From Narthecium ossifragum (lineage: Eukaryota > Streptophyta > Magnoliopsida > Dioscoreales > Nartheciaceae), in assembly GCA_963920575.1 (NCBI GenBank), contig OY986973.1, forward strand, positions 22,053,851 to 22,117,850: a stretch of 64,000 nucleotides of DNA. The letters run 5' to 3'. Position 1 is the stretch's first letter, and each line of letters begins with the position of its first letter. The position numbers and the translations under genes were made by a program. The notes below the pieces were generated by a model. That model did not search any database. It saw nothing but the letters and a program-made list of their open reading frames with translations, and was not told where the DNA came from. Positions 1 through 11,900 of the stretch are shown piece after piece.

Positions 1-109
1 AAGTAATTTCAAAAGCCACTGTTAGTATCAAACGGCTATATCCAACATATTCCTTAAATATTCTACTCTTAGATAACTAAATTGGCTATATGACAATAAT
101 CAAGGTTTT

Positions 110-463
110 TGTTGTGCATTGGATGCCTTGGATTCTGTCGCCGGCTCGACTATGACACACTACGCAGAGTTAACGGGGTCCGGGGCAGCGCCCTGGCGGG
201 GATCGACCCGACCCGGATTAGGTTATGTATTAAGGAGTATAAATACTCATGTAACCTAGGGTTAGGGTTAAGCATAAGACATATTAGAGGAGGCTGTGAG
301 ATTGAGAGATGTATTGTAACCCCTATTCTGCATAGTGAAGAAGACGATCTCTCCCCGTGGACGTAGGCATTCTTGCCAAATCACGTAAACCTCATGTCTT
401 ATTTTCTCATTCTTCCGTTTACTGTGTGTGTTTGCCATCGCCGAGTTCTCAATATTTCCAACA
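110..463. mobile_element. Solo LTR, copia-like
   Basis: The element begins TGTTGTGC, ends TTCCAACA and is flanked by the 5-bp direct repeat GTTTT (105-109 and 464-468), the standard footprint of an LTR insertion. The text near 340-400 (ATCTCTCCCCGTGGACGTAGG, then CACGTAAAC) is like the R/U5 part of many plant Ty1/copia LTRs. No primer-binding site, coding domain or second LTR follows, so this is most likely a solo LTR left by LTR-LTR recombination. The 85-codon open frame inside it is not regarded as a gene. Confidence 0.75.
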
Positions 464-1099
464 GTTTTTAAGGTTTTTGTTGTAAATTTGATTATTTTAG
501 GATCATATATGTAAAATTAAACTTTTTGAGGAGGGTATATGTAAATAACCATTCAATATACACGATTTCACATAAAATCCTCCACATCAGTAATAATCTT
601 ATATATTATTCCTACTTACGTTTGTATAAAGCAGAGAGAGAGAGAGAGAGAGAGAGCATGGCAGCAGCTTTTGCTTTTGAATGCTCTGCTTTCCATCCCA
701 TTGCAACTGCATGCTCTTGTTTTGTTTCACTGTAAAACTTGACAACCTCCTGACATGTACAGCAGGGTGGGGGGCTGTGAGTGTGGTGATGAGATTGGTG
801 TATTTTGAGAGAATCCATAAAGCAGACAGGGCAACCCCTCATTATCCTATTAATCTACTCTGCATCTTTCATGTCATAATAAGATAAGAGAGAGAAAGAA
901 GAAGAGAGCTTTGTACCAATGACACAAATCTCAAGATGCCAATCCCACTAACAAAGACAGAATTTAGGACTTTAATGAATGGCCAAACCCAGGGAATGTT
1001 GGATTCTCAATTGCATTACCAATACCCCAAGCACATCCCCCATCCCCCCCCCCCCCCCCCCCCCTCTCTGTTCCTCTTTTGTTTATCTCTCTCTCTCTC

Positions 1100-1130
<31 letters not shown>

Positions 1131-2108
1131 GTCTGTTCCACTTTTCACCTCCCCCATTCCTCCATTCTTGCATGCCCAAGCATTCTTTTTGAGCTTTCAA
1201 GAATACCCTTTTCCTACTTTTCCTGAGTAATTTCTTATCACTAAAGAAAAATATTAACCATTTATAGATTCTATGCTGCTGCAATTGGGGACCATTCACA
1301 AATAAGCCAGCATCTCAGTACTTTGTTCAGAAGAATATTATTTCTATCAGGATAATTTGATCATCCAAAACCACTCCAGCTCGATCAATCGAAGCCGTAA
1401 AAAATCGATTCGACAACCCCAAATGGTCTAATAATATACAGAATCTAGGCCACACCACCAATCTATATAAGGTACATGCAACATTATTGTCCTTAGAGCA
1501 ACATCAATAGCTGTTTCTCTTTATTCTAATTGGAAGGCCGTTCTTCTGTTAATCCTGCATGAAAGCACTTTGGCTCTACTTCAGTCAATATATTCTTTTT
1601 CTTTGCAATGTCTGATGCCCCTTTTTCTCTCCTTAGCTTTTGGTACATATTATATCGCTTTCTTTATGATTCTTTAATCTGGCATAGAATTCTTGCAAAC
1701 ACACTTCCCAAGCAAGTGACTCAGCTGAACCCAACGAAAGAATTTTTAGCACTTTGCTTTCCTTTGAAACTTTATCCACACACTACTTCATTCACTCCGA
1801 GGGCTGCTTTTAACTCTTTTACACAATATTTTTTAGCCTCACTTGCTCTTTTAGCCAAAACCAAAGGTGGCGAGCATGCTAGTCCTCTCCCTCTCTTTTC
1901 TCCTTTACATACAACCAAAACAACCAAGCATCTGGGATTTTTGTCATTGCCACTGACACCAGTGAGGCGTGAAGGAAGGCAGCTTGTTTCTTCTAAGAAT
2001 GAGAAGCAGCTTGTGAGAGAGAAGACCCCCCCCCCCTGCAAGCTCTTGAAGCACTTCTAAGTTAATTTTTTTTTTTTTTTGGTCCTGTTTTTTGGAGCAC
2101 CTAGTTCA
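464..2108. other. Intergenic and 5' region upstream of the NIK gene
   Basis: No convincing coding sequence is seen here. The stretch holds simple repeats: (AG)12 at 633-656, a run of 21 C at 1044-1064, a (TC)n tract around 1086-1102 and (TA)n at about 1105-1130. The pyrimidine-rich sequence at about 1600-2090 is probably leader or promoter of the receptor kinase. Short open frames in this stretch are low-complexity by-products. Confidence 0.6.
1464..1470 (+). promoter_or_regulatory. Candidate TATA box for the NIK gene
   Basis: TATATAA lies about 640 bases upstream of the chosen ATG. If real, the leader would be long or contain an intron. No transcript supports it; other AT-rich stretches nearby could serve instead. 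Confidence 0.25.
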
Positions 2109-5100
2109 ATGGCAGCAACAAAAGATGTACTTGGGCTGGGGCTCTTTCTCATGGCTTTGTTTCGTTCATTGGCTTCTGCAACTGCCCTTCTCTCTCCTAA
2201 AGGTGTTAACTTGGAAGGTATGGTTATGCAACCTCATTATGTTTCATTTCTTCTCTAGTTGTAAAGAATGGTGATTGAATCCATCCATACCCTGGTTTTT
2301 CCCATTTATCGTAGTGCAAGCTTTGATGGGTATCAAAGCACACCTGAAGGATCCCCACAGTGTTTTGGAGAACTGGGATCAAGACTCAGTTGATCCATGT
2401 AGCTGGACTATGGTCACTTGCTCACCTGAAAACTTAGTCATTGGCTTGTAAGTCTTATTAACATCAAGATGTACAGAAGTTTATATATCATACTTAGTTT
2501 GGGCATATTTTTAATAAGTTTTGATGGCATTTCTTGCAGAGGAACTCCAAGCCAGAACCTATCTGGCACACTTTCTCCCAGCATTGGGAATTTAACCAAT
2601 TTGGAAATTGTGTAAGTTTTGATTATAAGCTCTTTGGTTCATGAAAAGTTGGTATTTTAGGCTCTCTATGTAAGTTGGCAATGCTTTGCAGGTTGTTGCA
2701 GAACAACAACATATCAGGACCAATTCCAGAAGAGATCGGGAAGCTTTCAAATCTACACACACTTGATCTCTCCAACAACAACTTCAATGGTGAAATACCA
2801 GCCTTATTGGGCCACCTAAACAACCTTAAGTACCTGTAAGGAGTTCTTTGAACAGTAACCATTGTGCTTAGTTCCTCTTTTCTTTGAAGTTTTCTTGAAC
2901 TTTTGGTCTTTGTATGTGCTAACATCAGGAGGCTCAACAATAACAGTCTGTCTGGACCATTCCCTCTCTCATTGATGAGCATAGCAAAACTTTCTTTCTT
3001 GTAAGTATCATCATGTTCAAGTATGTTTCATTACTCAATGGTTCTTTCTTGGACAAGAATTTGATGCTTAATCATTTGCCAGGGACCTATCTTACAATAA
3101 TTTGAGTGGTCCTATACCCAAGTTTCCAGCTAGGACATTCAAGTAAGGCTTCGAAATCTACTTTCCTGCTTTATACGGTCATAATCTGTTTGAATAATGG
3201 TATCATAATCAAATGGAGTTTGAGATTTAATTGGTGCTATTGTAGAGTTTTAGTAGTTAAAGATTTGGTTGTGGTCCATTTTACTACAAAGTTGAGTGTG
3301 AGCTTGATCTACTTGTATCTTTTATTAGTTACTAACCACACATCGAACCATTACTTCTATTATGTTAAAGCTGTTCTATCTCTGGTCCTCAATTTTAGTG
3401 CGAGGCTGGTAAATGAGATGATCCCATTTCCTTCTCATGCATTTTTTTTTGTTATTTAATGATATATAGGGGACCAAATAGATTTTTACGATCTTTAATT
3501 TTGCTGCAGCATAGTTGGAAATCCTCTAATTTGTGCAGTTGGCTCAAAGGAAGAATGCTATGGCAAAATGCCGATGCCAATGTCCTTCAACTTGAATGAT
3601 TCTCAAAGTAACAATCCAAACTCTGTGCGTTCTCTTTGAATAATTACTTTTGTACTCCGACATGAAGAATATGTTCTCCACTGATTTTGACTTCATTATT
3701 GATCATGTTAGGCAAGCAAGGATTATATGATTTAGTCCAGATTCTCATACTTAATCTTGCCCCTCACATTTATTTTATCCTTTCCTAGAAATTTCCACAC
3801 TGCAAATATCCCTGTGCATTGCCTGCCTCACTATTCCTTTATTCAGGATGTGGAAATCAATATTTAGTTGAGTTTATCAGCTTCTCCAAATTGTCATACT
3901 TATATTTATCTCACCTGATTTCCCCTTGGTTATACGGAAACTATTACATACAAGTTAAAGTACCTCAAAGACTTTAAGCTCCATTTTCTTTAATTTCCTT
4001 TGATAACAAATATTGAAGAGCAACTTGATATCTCCCTGAAAGTTATATTTCATTGCACTTAATAAAATCAGCGATTCTCAGGGAAAAATTAGTTAAACTT
4101 TGATCTATTCAAATTTGTATTTTTGCTATTAAACGTTTGAGGTGATATGTCATATTTTTCAATATGTCAGAGTCTTATAAACTTTCTTTGTGAAATTATA
4201 TGATTGCTTATCTTGCTTGATTTAACTTTAATCATATATATTATTCAGGTGCTCCGGTCGTAGAAAGACCCAAAAGCCATAGAATTGCTCTTGCAATTGG
4301 GTTAAGCCTTGGATGTGTATGTCTACTGATTCTTGGATTCGGACTTTTTCTCTGGTGGAGGCTAGGGCATAGTCAGCAAATTTTCTTCGACGTCAGCGGT
4401 TAGTAAATGAGTAAATTGCAAATGAGTTGCTCATCTTCTTTTGTTCAGACCATGAGCTTTCAGTTTGAATTGACTGTCCGTGTGTTTTTCCAGACCAACG
4501 TAAAGAAGAGGTTTGTTTCGGCAACTTGACAATGTTTCAGTTCCGGGAGCTTCAGATTGCAACAGACAACTTTAGCAACAAGAACATACTAGGAAAAGGC
4601 GGCTTTGGAAACGTCTACAAAGGTCATCTCCAAGATGGAACTGTGGTAGCTGTAAAGAGGCTTAAAGATGGAGATGCTGGTGGCGGAGAGCTCCAATTTC
4701 AGACTGAAGTGGAAATGATAAGCTTAGCAGTTCACAGAAATCTCCTCAGGCTTTATGGATTTTGCATGACTGACAGAGAGAGGCTTCTGGTTTATCCTTA
4801 TATGTCCAATGGAAGTGTCGCTTCCCGTCTCAAAGGTAGTATATGCTTGACTTCTTTTGCTTATAGTGTTTGTATCACAGATTAGTCAGTACTATGGATA
4901 TTTAGTTGATTTCATTAAACAACTAAATTTCAGACTGAAATAGAAAACATTGGTTTGAGTGATGATCAACAAAAGGTACCAAAAGATGATGAATAGAATT
5001 TCTTCATTACTATTTTTTGTACACCACATTGTTCTGGAAGAATTTTATTAATTCAAATTAATATGTTAGATCATGGTTAGCAGAAGGTTAACAAAGTGCG

Positions 5101-6486
5101 AGTAGTCATAACTTTCTCTCTCTGATCTGCACAAGTTAGTAGATGGATCAACAATTATCATGCCACTGGCCCACTGGCACGTTCCATGCCGGTCACCTGC
5201 ACGGTCAATTGTCTGCACAGTCTATGCCAACACTGGATGTACTGTGTTGGCCAGAATGGACATTAAAGTGACAGATTAGAGAAATGAATTGAAAGGCAGC
5301 ATGAAGAATTCCCAAATTCAATTGTAACTTTAACACCCACTGCTACATTGTCCATAGCTCTGTACTTATTCTGACATAGGAGCAGGACCATTTATTTTTT
5401 GTTTCTCCTTAAATTGCAGCAAAGCCAGCACTGGATTGGACTACTAGAAAGAGGATAGCTCTAGGAGCCGCAAGGGGTCTTCTGTATCTCCACGAGCAAT
5501 GCGATCCGAAGATAATTCACAGAGATGTCAAGGCTGCTAATATATTACTTGATGATTATTGCGAAGCCATTGTAGGAGATTTCGGGCTCGCAAAGCTTTT
5601 GGATCATAGGGAATCGCATGTGACGACTGCTGTAAGAGGCACCGTAGGGCATATTGCGCCAGAGTATCTTTCTACAGGCCAGTCTTCTGAGAAAACCGAT
5701 GTTTTCGGCTTTGGAATTCTCATCCTTGAACTGATTACTGGTCACAGAGCTCTGGAATTCGGAAAGGTAGCAAACCAGAAAGGAGCTATGCTTGACTGGG
5801 TAAGCAATGTAGATCATGGCTTCTCTAATGAAACTTCTACCAATGACTTATCTACAAAATGCTTCTAAAAATTGTAAAAAGATCATCTATGTAGTAATTT
5901 GTTCTTGAAAGCTACTGATACTCACATACTGAATTACTGATAGCAAGTTCATCAACTACTTTACCGATTTGACTTAATTCACTAGGCAAAATTTTCTCTA
6001 CCTCTGACATCGCGTTCTATTCTTCAATATTTGGCAGTTTTTTTCTGATTTCAAGTGGTTTGAAAAAGTTTTCCTGATGAACCTGAAGTTGTGATTGATA
6101 CCGTTTTCATGACGTATATGATTGCTTGAATTGCATAGTGCCTAAATGCTTTCTTCTTCCAAACTCAGGTGAAAAAACTCCATCAAGAAAAGAACCTTGA
6201 TATGCTTGTGGACAAAGACCTGAAGAACAACTACGACAGACTTGAGCTCGAAGAGATGGCTCAAGTGGCGCTTTTATGCACACAGTATCTGCCGAGCCAC
6301 AGGCCTAAAATGTCAGAGGTGATCCGAATGCTCGAAGGCGACGGTCTTGCAGAAAGATGGGAAGCCTCTCAGAGGTTTGACAATAAACTCAAGGCCCCCG
6401 AATTCTCATCGCCGGAGCCATACTCCTATCAAGGTGATGACTCCTCATTACTGGTTGAAGCAATGGAGCTCTCCGGACCGAGGTGA
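2109..6486 (+). CDS. NIK: NSP-interacting kinase (NIK)-type LRR receptor kinase
   Basis: Plasma-membrane leucine-rich-repeat receptor kinase of LRR group II (NIK/SERK). NIKs signal in antiviral translation control and immunity. Exons: 2109-2217, 2315-2447, 2540-2611, 2692-2835, 2929-3000, 3083-3142, 3510-3607, 4249-4398, 4494-4835, 5420-5799, 6169-6486. All introns are GT-AG, and the joined frame encodes 625 residues, the usual NIK length. The 72-bp and 144-bp exons are LRR modules. Seen in order: signal peptide (1 to about 25), LRR cap with PCSWTMVTC, about five LRRs, one membrane helix (about 242-266), then the kinase domain with GKGGFGNV (313-320), Lys334, HRD Asp429 and DFG Asp447. The activation loop HVTTAVRGT keeps Thr463 and Thr468, which match NIK1 Thr469 and Thr474. 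The end [10 protein letters not shown] is NIK-like. The gene looks intact, but the member (NIK1, 2 or 3) cannot be fixed without a tree. Confidence 0.93.
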
Positions 6487-7159
6487 TCGATAACATAATA
6501 CGAGGAAAGAATCAGCTGTAAACTTTGATCATGCAAAGAGCTTGTATAGTTACCTTTTGTTCAGAGAACTTGGATTTGCAGAGAAATGAGAGGAATGCTT
6601 TTAAATGTATATGTCATTATATTCAGTTAGTAAAGAAGCCTTTTGAGTGAAATTGGAAAGCATTGCTGCCTGCCTTATTGAGATGAATCAACTGAGGACA
6701 TTGCATAGAACAGCATGCTGATCATGAACATTGAATGGTTCATAAAAAAAAAGGGAAATCTGATAAGATTCAATACCATGAACTCTTAAGTTTGTTGCTT
6801 CTATAGGGCTCGAAAAAGGCCTAATTGTGCTAATACCCTTGTCAAATTAGCAATTGCGTATATATGCAATTCAGCCTCTTTAGACGGGTATAAATGCAAA
6901 ATCCCCATAAAATAATGTTCTAACAACAGGATAGGTCATGATGTTATTATATATGACAACTTGTTTGTAAGATCCACATAACAAGGATAATATCTCACAC
7001 TTAATTGTATCTTATCAACTTAACATAGGGTTGATCAACTAGTCAACAATAAAAAAAATTCTTTCATGAATCTTGGATCTTGAGATTTTCCAAGATCATG
7101 TGTAGGATTTAGGCCTCCTATTCTTTCACATAAAAATTAGCACCATTTCTTATAGTTAA
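6487..7159. other. Intergenic, 3' flank of the NIK gene
   Basis: The first 200 bases are probably 3' UTR. The rest is AT-rich and shows no coding pattern or recognised repeat. Confidence 0.5.
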
Positions 7160-7529
7160 CTAGTACTCACCTGTGCCCCTGGCACAGTTTTTAGTTATTA
7201 CTAATATAAAATTTTAACAAACTTCTTGTAGTTTGTCTAATTAGACGGCTGTGTTGACCCGTAGGTGGTCCAGGGTTCGAAGGTTGGTCGTGGCTTTTTT
7301 GTTCACTGCCACCATAAAAACACAGCTAATAAAATATAAAAATATTATAAGTCTAACTTAGGGTATATAAAATAATATATAAGTCTTAGCATAAGATAAT
7401 ATTAATAGAACTTAGGTTGATTTGAATTAATGCATGTTTATATAAAACAAACTTAGGGAATATATATAAAGAAACTTAGGGGATATGAATTAATGCAGTT
7501 TTAACCGTTATTGCTCCTTATAAGGTTGA
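7160..7529 (-). mobile_element. Non-autonomous Helitron, copy 1 of a tandem pair
   Basis: Read on the minus strand, the element starts TCAACCTTATAAGGAGCAAT and ends with hairpin CTGTGCC-agg-GGCACAG, then GTGAGTA and CTAG. TC at the 5' end, a short 3' hairpin and a terminal CTRR define Helitrons. The flanking base after CTAG is T, as expected for insertion between A and T. The element is 370 bp with no coding capacity. Its 5' end touches the 3' end of the next copy with no base between. Confidence 0.85.
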
Positions 7530-7894
7530 CTAGTACTCACTTGTGCCCCTGGCACAGTTTTTAGTTATTACTAATATAAAATTTTAACAAACTCTTTGTT
7601 GTTTGTCTGGTTAGATGGCTGTGTTGACCCGTAGGTGGTTCAGGGTTCGAAGGTTGGTCATAGCTTTTTGTTCACTGCCACCATAAAACATAGCTAAAAA
7701 TATTATATATTATAAGTCTAACTTAGGGTATATAAAATAATATATAAGTCTTAGCATAAGATAATATTAATAGAACTTAAGTTGATTTGAATTAATGCAG
7801 GTTTATATAAAGCAAACTTAGGGAATATTTATAAAGAAACTTAAGGGATATGAATTAATGCAGGTTTAACCGTTATTGCTCCTTATAAGGTTGA
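7530..7894 (-). mobile_element. Non-autonomous Helitron, copy 2 of a tandem pair
   Basis: A second copy (365 bp) of the same element, highly similar to copy 1 and in the same orientation. It has the same TC start and the same hairpin plus CTAG end. Its outer 5' border is followed on the plus strand by T (A on the element strand), so the pair as a whole occupies a single A/T target. Confidence 0.85.
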
Positions 7895-8375
7895 TATGGA
7901 ATGGTCCATATAATTTGTCTATTTAGCTATTTAAGTAGCAAACTAGTGCCCAAAATAGAATTTGTTAGAAATGGATTATGGATTAAATCCTTTGCTGGCA
8001 AATAATTAAGAAACACTCTATAGATGGACGCTTTGGAATGTGATCTAAGTAAATTATCACACTTTTTCATCATTTAAACTTTTGTGACGAGCGTGATCTA
8101 ATTAAATTTACTTTTTCTTGCGATAATTGTTGATTTAACATAAGAGAAAATTACATATTAAATCAAATTAATGTAGTCTCGACTTTGGAACCCAGGGCTT
8201 TTTGTGTTTTCATTACAAAATAAACCGTTTATATCAAAAATTCAAAAGGAGAATGACATTGTAATAGAGGCATTTATGTCTTTTAATCGTTAATAGCTGG
8301 TCTAACTCACTCAAGAAGCAAATGACCAAATTACCCTTAGTTCATCCATAATTGTTATTGCAAATAGATTACAGA
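7895..8375. other. Intergenic, no gene seen
   Basis: AT-rich sequence without a coding pattern or recognised repeat. Confidence 0.5.
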
Positions 8376-8700
8376 AATGATTTGTGCACATGCCTACGTG
8401 ACATGTGTATTTCACATGTGTATGAATACATGCTTATCGGTAATAGGCTACCGATAGGTATGTATCGATAGTGGGATACCGATAGGTATGTATCGATAGT
8501 GGGATACCGATAGGCTAGGCATGTGTAACCTATCGGTAACCCACTACCGATAGGTTGTACATGCCTATCGGTTCCCCACTACCGATAGGTTCATTGTCGA
8601 TTCATATATATGTCTATCGGTAGTGGACTACCTATAGGTTGTACCGATTCAATAATGTGAGAGCTGGCGTGTGCACCAATCACTGCTCTTTGCAAAATGA
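8376..8700. repeat. Palindromic TATCGGTA array element
   Basis: Several near-palindromic units of the form CCTATCGGTAGTGGGNTACCGATAGG lie between about 8434 and 8655. They are separated by short spacers such as TGTACATGC and TATGTAT. The ends TGATTTGTGCACATGCC and GTGTGCACCAATCA are roughly inverted, which suggests a MITE-like unit. The same family recurs at about 27555-27730, 39555-39625 and 48000-48880. No target-site duplication could be fixed. Confidence 0.65.
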
Positions 8701-8986
8701 TGTTACAATACGAAAAGGGATTTTTTGCAAAAAAAAAACAAAAAACAAAAAACAAAGCCTAAAATATACTATTACAAATAGTCAAAAAATTTAATTACAT
8801 TAACGACTATTTGGTTACATCTAACAATTTATTTGTATTTACATCTCAAGGACACAAGATCCAATAGCTACATTTTAGGAGGGAGATCTGCCGGAAAAGA
8901 TACATAAAAGAACCATCTTTACTTCGGGAGGCTATGGGATCTACATCTGTTCTGCTTCCATTGTAGAGAGAGAAGGGGGGAGAGCA

Positions 8987-11900
8987 ATGGGATGCTCGTT
9001 CTCGGGCTTGAATGCTCTCTATGATGCCGTCAATGGGGGTGGTGATGTGTGGATCAACGACAACAGGTTTCGGATCGTGAGGCAGCTGGGCGAGGGGGGT
9101 TTTGCGTATGTCTTTCTGGTGAAGGAGGTCGTCGCCGAGGGCGGTGCTAGTGGCCTCGCCAAGAAGAAGTCCATCAACCCTTCTCATCTCTCGGGTTCGT
9201 GTGATGCAGCTTTAGAAGTCTTGGTTCTTGTTCTTGTGATTCTGATCTGGGTTAATGGGTTGGTTTGTCGGCTTTTGAATTCGAATTGACTTGTTTGGTT
9301 TTTTTCTTGTTTTGATGTCTAATCGTGATTTGGGGAGTTGGGCAGCTGCTTCTTGGTGTTTTTAGTGCAAAAAAATTGGTTCTTTTGAGTAATGTGGCTT
9401 TACTGGTTGCCCATTTGGTTGTCAGTTTTCATGGGCTTCTATTCTTTTTATTCTAATTGCACTTTTACTGAAATGGTGTCGGTATTTTTGTATTTTGGAT
9501 GAAAAAAAGAAGTTTCTTGAGCTTTTTCGGGGTGATTGGACATGTCTAATTGTGGGATACCACCTGTACACACTGCAAATCATGATAATATAGCTCCAGG
9601 GAAAGGAGGTGATCCTATATTTTTATTTTTCCTCTTCTACTATTTTTATCAGCTACAAGCAGAAACATTTCAAAGATCTTATGTAGTTACCTACGATGGA
9701 TGCTTTCCATAGCACGATGTACTAATTTACATTTCCATATTGCCTCAGAAGATGGAATATATGCCATGAAGAAGGTCCTTATACAGAGTGAGGAGCAGCT
9801 AGAGTTGGTCAGGCAAGAAATCCGTGTTTCTTCTCTATTTGATCATCCTAGTTTGCTTCCTCTTCTTGATCATGCGATCATCACAGTTAAGGTAACTGTC
9901 TTTTGATCATAAATTTTCATCCATAACTCTTGGTTGTTTCGCATTGGTGGTAAAATCACATATCTCTCATTCTGCGTTTTAAGTTCTTAATGTAATTTTA
10001 TATTTATGTACATGTCCCTTGGCATATTCTTGTTGTGTTAATGAGATCTTCCCCTTGATCATTTGTACTAAAATTTCTCTTATCAAAAGCAACTGCCTGG
10101 AAAACTACAATTTCCTCAGAAAAGAAGATATCTTTCCTATAAACTCACTACATTGGCAAAAACACAACAAGTGGATGCAATATAAAATCTTTGTATTTAG
10201 TTAACTATGTTGTAGGCATGCGAGAAGGCAGCTTTATGTACATAGTATATCAATAGAATAACACTTGCAGCAAGTTTATGTGATTTCGTGCTATATTAAA
10301 TCACTGGAATTTGGTATTGGTGTGTAAACCTGAGTGATGATTGGAAATAAGATCATCTTAATGTCATGTCTTAACTTTCAGTTTCTTTAATGCGCAAACT
10401 GTTCCTGCCTGCTAATATCATCCGCTCCCAACAATGATGATTGTGGATCATCTCTGGGTTCCACTCCTAATGCAGGAGGTATCCCTTCCTTAAATTACTT
10501 TAGTTATATCTTACCTAATAGTGTCCTGTTACTGTACATTTTAATTCTTTAAGTGATATAAAATTCTAGTTTTTCTACTACCAATTTTTTTGAAAATGCC
10601 AAATTCCATCTCGTACCGAGTTTTTTGCAGCTAGTCAAATAAGTTCTTATTTTCTTTATTCACAGTAATTTGTTTTAGTTTGTTGGTGAAGATTTTTGTT
10701 GCTCGTTTATTCTATTATTGAGGGCATGGAAATGTACTAAAATGCAGTCATCCATGACAGTCAAAAATACTCTCCATTATAATAAAGTCATATTCATCGG
10801 CATCTTGTTAGTGATGCATGAGACTGATGGTACCTCGAATATGTAGGATGGTATCTACTATCTAGTACTTTCTATGAGTTATCTTGCAAAACACTTCTTG
10901 CATTATATGTTTTTGTATTTGGCATTGGATATCCAGGGTGCACAAGAGGGGTCAAAGAATCATGAAGCATACTTGTTATTTCCTGTTCATTTGGATGGAA
11001 CATTGCTGGACAATGCTAAAGTTATGCAAACGAAAAAGGAGTTCTTTTCAACAATCGCTGTTCTTCAAATAGTCCAGCAGGTTTTCTTCAGCATCCTACT
11101 CTTGGACCTCTTTTGTTTTTTTTTTGTTTCTTAAAATCTTAAAATAGTTACAAGGAATTACACATCTACTTGATGTGTTTATTCTTTGGCTTTACCCTTT
11201 GCCTTCTAAAATATGGATTTGATGAATGAAGTCTCTCTTTATGCTTCAATGAAAAGATTATCTCAGTCGTTCACTTGCATTCTTTAATCACCTTGATTCT
11301 CTCTTCATTATGACAAGATCCACAAGGGTATTGCTACAGATACATTTTTTAAATTGCTAATAGAACAAAAACAAGTTAATCTTGTGAACTTATGAATGAG
11401 ATACAGGAGGACTAGCTTGTGATTCTTTTTGTGCTTATGAGCTTTATGTATGCAATTGATGAAATGTGGAAAAAATAAAGCCAGCAAGCATGTGTACGAT
11501 TTTGATTAGCTCAAATGCTGTTGTTTTCTTTGCTTAACATGAATAATTGGATAACTACTTCTATGAAGAAAATTATTTGCTCCCTGCTTCTATTTCTCTT
11601 ATTTTGATTGATGTGATTTGTTATACAAAACTGGAATCGATCTTCAGAATGGGCTCCTGTCTTCTGTGGTTGGCACATCTACTTTTCAAACAGATCCTGC
11701 AACAGAACTACTTTTTGTGCCATCTCTTTTTTGGTGTCCTTAATTTTTGTAGCTTTTACGATAATTGCTTCGTAGCTCATAGAGTCTTGTAACAGCTTTG
11801 TGCAGGATTGAAGCATATGCATAGTTTTGATCCTCCATATGCTCATAATGATGTCAAACCTGGTAATGTCCTCATAACGCATAGAAAGGGAGAACCACCT

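Noticed and set aside
964..1299. Minus-strand frame of 111 codons and plus-strand partner near 1 kb
   Set aside because: Both are made of poly-C, CT and TA microsatellites.
2092..2274. Open frame starting just before the NIK ATG, as an upstream ORF
   Set aside because: It begins with TTG, not ATG, and runs into intron 1.
7250..7300. tRNA gene suggested by the GGGTTCGAAGG text in the Helitrons
   Set aside because: Only a B-box-like word is present. There is no A box at the right distance and no cloverleaf.
8430..8655. CRISPR-like repeat array
   Set aside because: The units are self-palindromic with short irregular spacers, there are no cas genes, and the DNA is plant nuclear.
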